Source: Aptenodytes patagonicus (taxonomy: Eukaryota > Chordata > Aves > Sphenisciformes > Spheniscidae). From it: DNA of 64,000 nt. Location of the stretch: positions 119,783,794 through 119,847,793 of the forward strand of contig NC_134949.1 of the NCBI RefSeq assembly GCF_965638725.1, given 5' to 3'. Position numbers and translations under genes: made by a program. The notes beneath the pieces are model-generated. The model worked only from the letters and a program-made list of their open reading frames with translations. It searched no databases and was not told the origin of the DNA. Shown in pieces: positions 37,792-49,382 of this stretch; positions within the stretch are counted from its first letter, which is position 1, and the number at the start of each line of letters is the position of its first letter.

Positions 37792-38607
37792 TTGCTTTCT
37801 TTATTGTTGGAGAGAGCAGCTAGCTGGATGCATAGTACAGGAAAGAAGTCAGGTCACAAAAAAAGGGAAAAAATGAGAACAACCTTTCTACTCGCCTGCA
37901 GCAGGAGAGGAACAGAAGAAGAAATGTAGTTCAGAGTTCCTTGTGCTCTCTAAGAAGTCACTCATGGATGGCAAGGGAGGTCCCTTTTTTTTTACCCCAG
38001 TGAACGGTACTGTACCTCAGTAACTAAACTCAAAAAGGAAAGTTCTCTTCATATGTGGAAACTAACTTGGTAATACTAAGTCAATGCCAGAGCAATATGG
38101 ACCATAAAACAGGACAGTACAGATTAATGGATCTAATAAGACAGAGAGAAAAAATGAAGTCATTCTCCAATAGAGGAAAACAGGAGAAAATATTTCAGAG
38201 AGCACGGAAATTAGCCGACAAAATATTTAAAAGCAAAAAAACCTTTACATTCAGCAGACATACCATACTTTTTATCCATAAGCATTTTGGTTACCATAAC
38301 AACTTGATCCATTCACTCAATTATGTCATTTTTATCTCAGCATTTTGGAATTTGAATGGTTTGTTTAAGAACTGCAGTTGCTTTGGGAGCACAATGAAGA
38401 CTTTAAAATGCATTAAAGAGTGAAGACTATGCTTTTTTATTACTACTTTTGGAAAATGAAACTTTTGCACTTATTCTCCAAAGGGTAAATGACATATTTA
38501 ATAAATATTAGTTACATGACTTGGAATGTAAGCTCCTGGGGCAGAAGTAATCTTTCATCATATACAGCACAGAGGAGTCTTAATTCTTGCTTCCAGCCCC
38601 TCTACAT

Positions 38608-38684
38608 AAACATAATAAATACAATGGCATTATAAATGTAATAAATATAATGGCATTATAAACATAATAAATGTCATTAATGGT
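38608..38684. repeat. AT-rich imperfect tandem repeat, about 26-bp unit
   Basis: Roughly two and a half copies of a unit built on ATAATAAATA-AATGGCATTATAAA, with small substitutions between copies. It is a minisatellite-like tract in intron 3. Confidence 0.7.
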
Positions 38685-39112
38685 AATGAGAACACATACA
38701 CTCTGCTCATACCTGTAGTCTAACGCTAAGTAGACCATATCACCCATTTTAATTTCTGTGAGGAAAAAGCCTTTTCCTTGTGTCCTCTGTTTAAAGTACT
38801 CTCTGAGCTCGTAGCTGTGGCATTTGGGAAGACAAGACTAATTTCATGCTTTTAAAAAACCCTCCATGCTCCAGACCAAATTATTGCCAACACACACTCC
38901 ATCAACTCTTTCTTCTCTTTTGCATTTGAACCATGCAGAGGGAGGGTGAGACTCTGCCTGGCTTTTAGACCTTTGCCTTGTTTTGCAAGCACTTCCAAGA
39001 TAGTCCTGAAGATGAGCAAGGAATGAACAAGCTGGTATAAAATGTTCTTATCGAAAAAACAGATCACAGTAAAAACTAACATGTAGCTGACACAAGGTGT
39101 GGTAATACATAC

Positions 39113-39280
39113 CATGACCATCATCGAAAAACTCTGTTATAGTTGCTGAAGTGCATTTGGACCAGGGTTTCGAAGCATCGATGCTAGTCAGAATGGAGGA
39201 CATCAGGCGCTTATCTTCCATGGAGCCAAAGTTCTCCTCACAAAATTTGGAGTCATCATGGGAAAGCCCAAGCAAGTGCC
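39113..39280 (-). CDS. ADAMTS5: ADAMTS5 exon 3: catalytic domain, rest of zinc site and Met-turn
   Basis: This 168-nt exon follows acceptor TTTCTGTAG and completes the split Gly codon, giving GHLLGLSHDD. Joined to exon 2 this makes HEIGHLLGLSHDD, the full HExxHxxGxxHD motif: three zinc-ligand histidines, the catalytic glutamate, and the Asp typical of reprolysins. The RLMSS segment downstream supplies the Met-turn methionine beneath the active site. The exon ends at DDGHG with the last Gly codon split, before donor GTATGT at 39112. All key catalytic residues are present, so the enzyme is predicted to be active. It is isolated by 14.5 kb of intron 2 on its 5' side and 6.1 kb of intron 3 on its 3' side. 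Confidence 0.96.
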
Positions 39281-42200
39281 CTACAGAAATGAAACAAATA
39301 ATTAAAATGATATGACTATCCATAACAGAGTTTACCAGCTGGAGCTCACAGTCAAGGTAAAATGAATTCTATAATTCATTCTCCAAGTTTGAACAGCAGC
39401 CCAAAGCAGGCCACTTGAAATGTGCTATCTCTGCCTGAAGACAAACAAGCTGTGACAGTTTACACCATTACATATAGCAAGGAAGTAATGCCATCAGCTG
39501 ACAGGTCGTCGAACTGTACTAACTGAAACCTGATGAAGACTAAAGTGAACTGTACTCATTTATATTAGTCAACAATTTAGCTCCTACTGTTTTTCCAAAT
39601 CAGAAATCATCCAAAGATGATTTCTTCAGCAAGAAAGACTAATACTTCACTCTGTTCTGCAACTGTCTAGAATGGTGCTACAATAACTTTCTAAATGGAC
39701 AAAAATGCTAGTACTTATGGAGCAATTAAACAAACTGTAGGTAAATTCTTAAAGTGCACTCCTTGCTGAAGTGCGAATACCTTCTACAATGCATCAAAGA
39801 ATCTGAATGACGTTTTCAAATAGTCTCTTCCATGTAAAGAGTCTTGTTTTGTGGGAGGGTGCTTTTTAGTATTGTTTTAGTTAGGGTTTTAGTTTTGCTG
39901 GTTTTTATTTTTAAATGTATATGGTATTGCATATTTATACTCCAGAACACAAAATAATGTGCACACAAAGCAGCACATGATGGAACTCGCAAAAATCCTT
40001 AATGTCCAGGGGAGTTCAGTCCAGTCCTAGGTGAGTTCTTACAAGTGCGACAACAACCTTTTCTGTACATCAGTGATCCCCATCTTCCCTAGTCTCTGGG
40101 CAACAATAATAGATTGCAGGCAACACACTTTGTTCCCTCTGTAAACATCAGGTTTAACTTTAATTTCCATGCCCCACTGGATTACTTCACAGCCAACATA
40201 CTATCCAAGAGGTAGAAGACTGAATGGGAACAAAGCTGCAAGGAGCTCAAGCATGAACTTAACATTCACAGTCTTCAACCTAGGCCAGGAGATGATTAAT
40301 CAGACATCCAGGGCTAGACCAAGAGTGCTTCAATGATATGGACAAAGACCACCCATCAAAGCCACTGCAGAGACATAAACCTGATGCCCTCAAATAGCAG
40401 CTGAAGAGGCAGACTGTATTATTCTGCAATAACGAAAAGCCTTCTACATACCATCGGCTTCACGTTTTGGTATAACTGCTGTAGACTAGCTGTTAGGTGA
40501 CACAAGTAGGAACACTGATGGCAGGGTATCATATTCTGATATCCATAGTAATGGGCATGACAATAGCAATAACAATAATAATACCTACAACAGAGGCTGG
40601 AAAAGAAGAAAATCAGCAAATTTTACCTATTTGCCTTATATAAACTTGCTGTTGAGTTGTTTTCATCTGCTTTGGGGGCAAAGCCAAGAGGAAAGACATG
40701 GAGGCAGCACTCACTGCCGATCTGTATCTGAGATTAGGAAAGTAGCTACCTGACCAGAAGTCTGTGTTAAGGCTGCAGGAGATCAGAAATCAGGGTTTCT
40801 GTCCTGTGAGAGAAGCCAAGGTATCATCTGGCAGCATTACTCACATGCTGGGTTCCTGACCTAAGGATGGAGCTTCAGGAAAAGTGACAAGAGGACCTTG
40901 ATCTATGACTTCTAGTTGTACCAGTGATGACTGAGAACAGCCCGTCTGTCTTCTGCAGCTACTGAACTCCCACTGGAGGGGAGGTGGGAAAGAGAATGAA
41001 GAGGGCATTTCTCTTTTTTTCTCTCTTCCCCTGATGTGCACGCATTTACCAACATCATTCAGATATAGCTACTGTTTGAATAAAAGGCCCTGTAGTATTA
41101 CAAATGCTAGTAGGAATTTATTCAAGGAACCTGGGCTAACACTGATGAGAGTTAATACTCCTTTCCCTGTTACTACTGTTGCTAATTGCTATTGCAATGC
41201 TGTATTACAAGTACGCTGCTGCAAAAACATAATGAATCAAACTTTCATACTGAAGGCATGTCTAATTACTGGTGTGTTTTATGTGCAAGATTTGGGCTTA
41301 TTTTTTTCTGATAGGTAAAACCACTTTCCTTTGGCAATACTTATTATATATGGGCCAGATAATGCTATTTTTTGCGCTGAGACACAACTGAGTGTCAGTA
41401 GGTATGTGTCAAGTTTCAATCTGATACAGCACAATATAAGCACTTGTTCTGAAGATATGACATCATCTTTGTTTTATTTCAGCCAAATGCTGGTGTTGAG
41501 CAAAACAATTCACTAGTAACATTATGATTTCAAGCAGACACATTTCTCTAAGAGTAACCAAATAGTCAGTACATCCCTTCTAACCTATAGAGCAAATTCT
41601 GTGGAGGTGTCACAGGCTAAGAGTTTAATGACTCAGCAGCCTACTGTGCCAATGAGGACTACCTCTGACTGTGCCAAAGTCTAGACACTGACAACAAGCA
41701 TCTTCAGGAAATGCAAGGATGGTGTTATTTTTGGCTGCCATTCTAGACAATGTTATCGCTACGCTTGTGTTCGTGCTAATGCACTGAATGGCACCAGGTC
41801 ACACCTCCTGCCTGAGAACTAGGAGCAGAGCTGACAGGTTAATGAACGTCAACACATGCCTAGTAGTAATGTAACTAGAACCATTTTCTGATGACATTAA
41901 ATAACTCCTTGTAGCACATTTCACCAGTGTTCTGCTAACTTAAGCAAACATTTACTAGAGGGGGCTTTAGCCCCATCCCCTAGCTTTTGTTGACGTACCC
42001 TCAATATGCGGCGCAGTTCCCCATTTAAATCTGGACCGCACACACGCTGCTTTGCAGAGCTGTTCAGGAGTTTCAGCCAGTTTCTTGTACTTTACTTGAA
42101 TCTGTGCACTTGAATATGTATATATTACCAACCAATTATACAGAAATATTTGTAAAAAATTAGCCCAGCAAGCACGAAAACACCGTGCTGGTTGACCTAA

Positions 42201-45200
42201 GTCTCACTATAGCAACGTTCTCTGAGACAACTTGTATGCTTAAAGATTGCAGGAACGATGCTTTTGTATTTAATGTCCCAAGACTGCTCACAGTTGCTAA
42301 CGCTGCAAGAAATGACTTCACTGCAGCATGCTTGTGAAATAAGGTAATGAGGTTCTGTCAGTGGAAAAGGAGTTTTCATTTCTAAGGTACTAAATAGCTC
42401 TGGGTGAATAACAAAAGCTGGAGGATTGTTCAAAAAGTTCGGCTAAATAACATCAGATGGCACACAATGCATGTTCAGTGTAGGATATGAATAATACTTG
42501 GGTGCAAACTAGCAATTTGAGAACTTAATTTTTCGGAGTGCTCAACATTGTATAGCACCATTCAGAACTACCAAAAACCCTGTGATGTGACGGATTCAGT
42601 CTTAATTCAAGTTTCTTAACCTTAACACCCTCTGATACCGCTCTGCAATGCTCCACCTGCTTAAGATACAACTTTGGTCTCTATACGAATCCCTTTCTTG
42701 CATAACCATACTTCACCTTTCGTAACTTTGTTCATCTTACGTAATAGACATCCCACATGAGCACATAATAAATGACAATACAGTACAGATACGCACAGGC
42801 CCTGTTAACGCTGATGCTTCTGAGTGTGCAACTTGGACACCTCTGAGTTTCTCTGCTACCTATGACATTCTTTTAACACAGTTTTTGTGTGTTGAGTTCC
42901 TCCTTGCACCAACTTCATCAGTCCTGGCTTCGGAAAGACCTCTTTGTCTTTCCTACGTGCGTTTTTCAGCCCGGCTCCTCCTGCAGTGCGATTTGTAAGC
43001 AGCCTCAGCTTAGACTACTTACTGTCAGAGCAATGCAGTCACACCACATTAAACTATGGAAATCCTACAGCTGAGCAATGCGAATGCTCCTGGAGCGGGG
43101 CGTATATTGTGCTTTAGCTTGCTCCTGGCTTCCCTGCCTAAAGATGGTATAGTTTCCTTCCCTCTCCACTCTGAGAGACGCACTGACTCTGCGGAGAATG
43201 TAACTGCTGAGCTGTGGATTGAAGTTGTTCTTCTTCTTTTCTTTTTTCCTCCTCCATATATACTAAAAAAGAATATCCTTCAGATATGAGAAAGCTCGCA
43301 GCCAAATCTCAAGCTCTTAACTTTGAACAGAGAGATTGCAAATTTTTCCATAAAATGATTGCAAATTAGTCTCCCTCTCAGAAATGGCGGGACAGTCTCT
43401 GTGGAGAAGTTCAGAGTAAATAAATAAAATGAAATGCTTCTCAGGCGACTATTCAGCACAGAACATTTCATCCCAAATACTTTGGCAAAAGTACAGGAAA
43501 CTGAAACAGGGTCATCTTCTGGAAAGTGTCAAGCTACTGGCTTCACCTTTAATTAAGAGTGCAGCATAACTTCTATACTTTACAATGATAAATGGGGTAA
43601 ACAGAAGACATACCTCATTAACAGTTTCTACTTTGTCATATTAAATCAGGCCATTGTTCTAATGCATGACGAGGACTGAGTCACTTACTTGGCAAACTTC
43701 AGCTTCTCGAGGAGAAGCTTCCCAAACTATTTGTGAATCTCTCGTTATTTTTAAATTTTTCAAAAATAATTTTAAAAAATCATGACAGGGAAAGAAGTAG
43801 TAAGTAGCGAATAATTTCCAAAATATGTAATTCTGATTGTCAGTATTTGAGCTTCTAAATTAACCACCAGTGACATCAGTGAGGGTAATATCTGTTCATG
43901 GCATTAAATATATGGATTCTATCTGTCCATACTGATGTGCCAGTTAACTTCATACGTATGCTTACAAACACTCTGAATGCAACTTTCAAAGAATTTTATG
44001 GGACCAAAATTCCTAATACTTATCACAACCTAAATCTCTCTCCATCCTAGTTTTGGCTTTTAAGGCATTCTGACCAGGCTTAAAACAGATCAAAATATAT
44101 GACAAACTTCCAATGACTCTTAAAACTGGTTTTGCCTTTCATTAAAAATAATCAAAACTCAAAATCTCACAGTGATCTGTAATCTCTAAATACTGTCTAG
44201 CTAATGTATGCTCTTTTTAGCACAGAGGTGGGAACAACAAAGTACTCCTACACCTGCACTCTTCATCCTTTTGCATCCAAGAACTAAAGAAGGGACACTT
44301 CCCTTGCTATTTGAAAAGTCACCGCCCCACCACCCCTCGCATGCATGAACATGCTGGTATTACCAGATATTGCTCAGGACGTTAGAGTGGCTTCTGGCAT
44401 TTACCGGTGAGGTGCTTCCTTTCATAAGAACCAATGTGAAAAAGTGACAGGTGATCCTTCAAGTGATCCTGTACGTAAGCATAATTCCAGCAAAAACTTT
44501 GGGCAAAAGCAAAGACTTAACGAACACAAATCTTATAATGAAGGCTTTTAAAAACTATGCCAATTTTAGCACCACAACATTTTGTACTACTATGAACTTC
44601 AAACCAGGCTATTGAAAAAAGAAAAAAACAAAGGCTCCCAGCAGCTGTGTAAAATGATGACTGATTGAGAATGGGTTAGTAGATCATCTGATGTTTTCTA
44701 CTTAATGAAGCATCTTACTGGTGTTGACAGTTCCCACTGAGTGAAAATGACATAATGTAATTTTACCAGCAGGATGGTGTTTAGTTAAGTTATGCTGTAG
44801 GAATGCACAAAATGGTAAAAGAAACAGATGGCGAGGAGGCAGGGTTTACCCTCGTGCAAGTGAAGAGGAGCTAGCCTTCCTGTAAATTGGTTCCTTCCCA
44901 AACGGCAAAAAGACCAACCAGCTAAATGGACTGACAGCCTTTCTACACAGCCTTCCTTCTCCCCTTGAGGTGAGAGAAGGTGTGACTACATCAGTAAACT
45001 GTTGAAAGCAGCATGAAAGCAACCTGCAGACTTTGAACCCTAACGAGTGTTGGAACATCATCTGCAGGGGGCTCTTGACACAGCTCAGTCTGTTTAGATC
45101 CTGAAGCAAGAAATGAAGGAGTCAACAGCAGTCATCAGCCCCTGGATCCCAGTTCACCTGCACTGTCTGCATTCCTGATAGTGGACCTTGCACTGCACAA

Positions 45201-45934
45201 GCTTCCCTACCCAAACAACTACTGAAGGCCAACACCCTTTACAGCCCAACAGGAAATAATATCCCCAATGGGTTCAGAAAGAATTCCTACACCTTGTAGG
45301 AATGGGGTGTATGTTCCTAATATAAGGTGGGAATACTCCAAAGCAATTATGACAAGTCAGCTAAAACTTACATCCTCTCTAAATATCAGGACACAAAGAG
45401 CTCTGCAGGTAAATCAGGAGCGCATCAGAGCTATGTTGGGTGTGTGGTGAAGCACATTGCACTGCAGCTATTTTCTTCTGAGGAGCGCTGGGAAGCAAAA
45501 CAGAAGTTTGGATATTTCTGAATTTTCTTAAAATATGTTGCCAGACTATCTGTAGAGGTTCTCTGAGCGAACAGCGTGCAAAAATTACTCTAATCTCATT
45601 TATTTTCCACTGGTATCTCAAGCATAGGAATAAAGAAAACAAAAAGTGTCCCCAGTGTACACCAAGTAAAACCCAGCTTTTGCTAAAACACATATCATGG
45701 TGGCTCTTCTGGAAAAAAACCCAATAACCTAGTTTATGGACATACACAGATCTCTAGTGCTTGAACTGAACAGCATGTCAAAGTACGGCTCTTGCACTGA
45801 ATTTGACCACAGGACACATGCAAAGTGACACAGCATGCTAAAAAATGCTACAGGCATTGTAATTTGTTTTCTTAGAAATGCTCAGTTCTGATGAAGCATG
45901 TGTTTTTCAGTGAGGTCATGCCTTTCACCTAATT

Positions 45935-46076
45935 TTCAGTGGGGATGACAGGGGTACAAAAGAAGGTCAAGTGATTTGCCCAAGGTTACACAGTGAGTCA
46001 CTGGCTCTCACGGGATCAGGATTCAGGAACCTCCTGGCTCAACATTCCTTGGTCTAACCACCAGCCATACCTTCTG
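45935..46076 (-). mobile_element. MIR-like ancient SINE relic
   Basis: The plus strand shows the antisense hallmark of MIR-type SINEs: GTGATTTGCCCAAGGTTACACAG, here split by mismatches from GTGAGTCACTGGCTCTCACGGGATCAGGATTC and a tail like TCTAACCACCAGCC. In order, this corresponds to the MIR core, the conserved central region and the tRNA-derived box B area. The divergence is high, as expected for an element old enough to be shared by amniotes. No target-site duplication was identified. Confidence 0.7.
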
Positions 46077-46431
46077 CACGAGCCTCTCACTCTCTCCTTT
46101 GCTAAACAAAGATTGCATGCGGTGACTCTTTTAAAATAAAACCACTTCTTTCTGCATGTACTGTTTTTCTAACTTGTGCGAGTACTTGACTCCTCGTTAA
46201 GAACTGCATACTGATATCACTCAGAAATCCTCTTGAAGTCATGGAAATGTTGCATAAAAAATGATGGACCTAAGCAATAATGATTAATAAAGTTTTTATA
46301 AAACAGAAGTGTTTTGAATTACACAAGCTTACAAAAAACTTGCATAGAATATAAAACTGGCTATTCCTCTTTCTTCATACTTGAACTTTCCTTCCAATTT
46401 TCTTTTCTTTGACTGCTATCCATCACTTATG

Positions 46432-46454
46432 AAAGAAAAAAGAAAAAAAAAAAA
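46432..46454. repeat. A-rich simple tract
   Basis: An A-rich run with scattered G (GAAAGAAAAAAGAAA then A12). It lies in intron 2 and has no recognised element attached. Confidence 0.7.
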
Positions 46455-47186
46455 TCCCCCTCTCTTCTAAATCTCTAGCCCAGAGGCAGTTTTTAATATT
46501 TCTGGCTTAAAAGAGTTCTTCAGACTGAATGAAACAATAGTCTGAAGTGCAGCTTCTTTTCAGGAGCAGACATAAAAAAAAGGCACAATCAGACATTCAT
46601 GCACCAGTCCTGCAGAGTTCACACAAAACAAACTTCTACTGAAACGGCTTGTTATAACAGACTTCCGTGGGAGATCACAGATGCATCACCCCCATCAGAC
46701 AGAAAATTTGCAGGCAAGATTCTGTCCAGGCAATGTGGACTGGGCAATCCGAAACCACCGTGTCCACATAGACTCAAATAATCATTAAAAAGATCTGGTC
46801 TTGGAGGTCCACTCTACATCTGCTATACTAATTAATGGGGCATGTAGAAGATAAATATTAATTTTAATGACAAAGTGGAGATGGTGACACCCATTTCACA
46901 TCTGTCCAACTCAGAGTAACTCGCAAAGAATGTAGCTTACCATGGTAGCTCATGGTAAGTGAATGTCTGGGAGAGTAGACAGTGGAAGAATGTAAAAATT
47001 GCATTGCCAACTGCCTGTTTATTGGGTAATTCTGCCTTCCTCTCTGTACCAGAAGTACTTTCCGCACAAAACCTACATGATCATATCGGTAGTATTTACC
47101 TGCCAAGGAGGAAAGTAATCCCTACTTTCCCCTGCAATCTGGAAAGCTGGGGCTTCAGGCACACACAGCTGAAGTGGACTTTTTTT

Positions 47187-47282
47187 AGAATCATAGAATC
47201 ATTTAGGTTGGAAAAGACCCTTAAGATCATTGAGTCCAACCTAACACTGCCAAGTCCACCACTAAGCCATGTCCTTGAAATA
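47187..47282 (-). mobile_element. CR1 LINE 3'-end fragment
   Basis: The plus strand begins AGAATCATAGAATCAT, the reverse of the CR1 terminal ATTCTATG repeats. It continues with the typical CR1 3' tail (TTAGGTTGGAAAAGACC, then GAGTCCAACC). Only about 95 bp remain; like most CR1 copies it is severely 5'-truncated. It lies in intron 2 in the same orientation as ADAMTS5. Confidence 0.9.
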
Positions 47283-49012
47283 TTTTTTGACAATGATTGT
47301 TCTGAAACACTAGGCAAAACACAGTTTCATTCTCAATTCTCTTATGGTTGCAGAGATACTGATATTTCACTCTATATATTTGGCTTTAAGTTATGATGTT
47401 TCAGGATCCGTAGCAGCTTTTCAAAGCATAGCACTTGTTTAATGTAATTCTTCATGAGGTTACATGTACACAAAGATCAGCACAACTCCAGAAAACCTCT
47501 GAAAACTTGGGCAATGTTAGTGCTGTGTCTGAGTCACTTCCTGAAGCCTCTGGTTGAGAACTTGGCCCTCCATCTCCTCACTGCTCTGTCAGAATCGCTT
47601 CACAGACATTAAGAAGGCAAAGATCCCCAGTCTACTCAGACTTAAAAGTACGTGGTAGATAAAGAAAAGCTCAAGCATATTCAGAACCTGAGGATTCAAT
47701 TTTTCTACATCATATAAATTTCCCCCTTCTGTCTCTCCACTTTTCCATACAAACTGTCTCAGCTTCACTAAAAAAGGTTTGTTTTAAGCACCATGTGTGC
47801 TGCAGGTGGAACAATTATATATTACATATAACATTATAAGTTAACCAAAAAATTGTTGGGCAAGCCAAGAATTTTTACCCAAAATTTTAACCAGCAACCT
47901 TTTGTACAACTGATACTAGTTTTTCGAAGCATCAGTTAAATTTTCTGCCCCACTCTTCACCTCTTGTGAAGGCTTAACTTTGACTGCCCATCTTTTCTCT
48001 TAACCAAAGAGGATATGTCCATGAGCGCTTAATTCAAGAGCTTTTATAAGCAGAAGTTTAGACAGAACTTTGAAAAATGTTCAAAGAGAAGGAATCAAGC
48101 GATTTTCCTGATGTATGTCATCAGAGAAGACTTGGATGAGTGTACTCTCTCTCTCTTTTTTGTTGTTTTAAGAAAGCAAATCTGCCTAATTATGATTACC
48201 TGGATATTTGCCTAAACTTCATCTCTCATGAAGGAAATATAATACAAAAGTTAGACAACCTTCACCATTTTTCATGTGCCTATGAGATTCTGTGCCCCTG
48301 GCAACGTATCCCCCTTGAAATGAAAGGCTACAAAAGATTTGTACCTGTCAGGTCTGAAGCTTGTCTTTATCTGCTTTACCTTGACAGCCTTGAAATCAAA
48401 GGGCTACATGTTCAGCAGTGGAAAAGAAGAAATGACTGTATTTAGTTACTTCTGAGTGTATATAAAATGAGCACGTGGTAAAATATGGAATGAGAGTATT
48501 TTTTTACTCTTCTATGGACATCAAAAGCAAGACTACCATTTAAATATCATACACATTGTTCTTGGTTTGTGTTTTTTCTGAAGAATGGTCAGAATCATAC
48601 AGTTTGCTATAAAGGTTACTAGGTTAGACATGGTAGACATGGTTCTCTTTCTACAGAAGCTTACAACTCACATACAGGCTCAGGCTCTGAATACTTTCAA
48701 TCCACTCAGAATTCAGCAAAATGGTATTTTGATGTATTCCAGTGAACCACCTGAGTAGGGACCCCAGGAGTGATACCTCACCTCTAAAATGGCTTCTTTA
48801 CATAAAACTATGCTCTCTAATAAAGCACTACACTTTGCTGACCGCGCTCGTGATATTTCTGTCCTCAGTGGTGGCGGATGCCACAGAATGACGGCATGCT
48901 GAAAAAGATTTGGTATTAAACACGTTATTTTCTAGTTTTAGTTTCTGTACAGTTCCTTCATTTTAGGTGTTACACAGTATAGCTGTGGAGGAAGTTGTGA
49001 TAACTTCACATA

Positions 49013-49382
49013 ACCATAGAAAATGAGGCTGAGGGGAGATCCTGAAAAGCCATCTTGTGCATCCCTCCACCCTAGGGTAGGATCAGCATCCCCTAAGCCA
49101 CAGCTGTTTTAGCCAGCCGGCTCCTGTGAACCTCCAGTAAGGGAGATTTCACAGCCTCCCCAAGCAATTCATTCCTGCCCTTAACTGTCCTTCTGGTTAG
49201 ATGATTTTGGCTAATGCTTAAAGTAAATCTCCCTTGCTGCAATTTAAGACCATTACCCCTTGTGCTGTCCCAGGTGGACACGGAGAATGATTTATTACGT
49301 AAATTTTCGCAACAATTTTTTTTAATATATTTGAAGACTGCTTTTATGCCCTCCTTTGGCCTTCCCTTCTCTAAAGTCACAT
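49013..49382 (-). mobile_element. CR1 LINE 3'-region fragment, older copy
   Basis: On the minus strand the sequence reads like the end of CR1 ORF2 and its 3' UTR: an ACAAGGGGTAATGG box, a LQQGRF-like remnant, then GGCTGTGAAATCTCC leading into the 3' tail. It is about 370 bp, diverged and 5'-truncated, and the ATTCTATG terminus is degraded. A 95-aa open frame over it (49093-49380) is the residue of this element, not a host gene. Confidence 0.8.

Larger units (their letters stand above)
33002..39112 (-). other. ADAMTS5 intron 3
   Basis: 6,111 bp between donor GTATGT and acceptor TTTTAG. It contains the G30 homopolymer (35044-35073), a 20-bp tandem duplication near 37755 and an AT-rich 25-bp-type repeat near 38608. 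Open frames in it are short and unlike known proteins. Confidence 0.9.
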
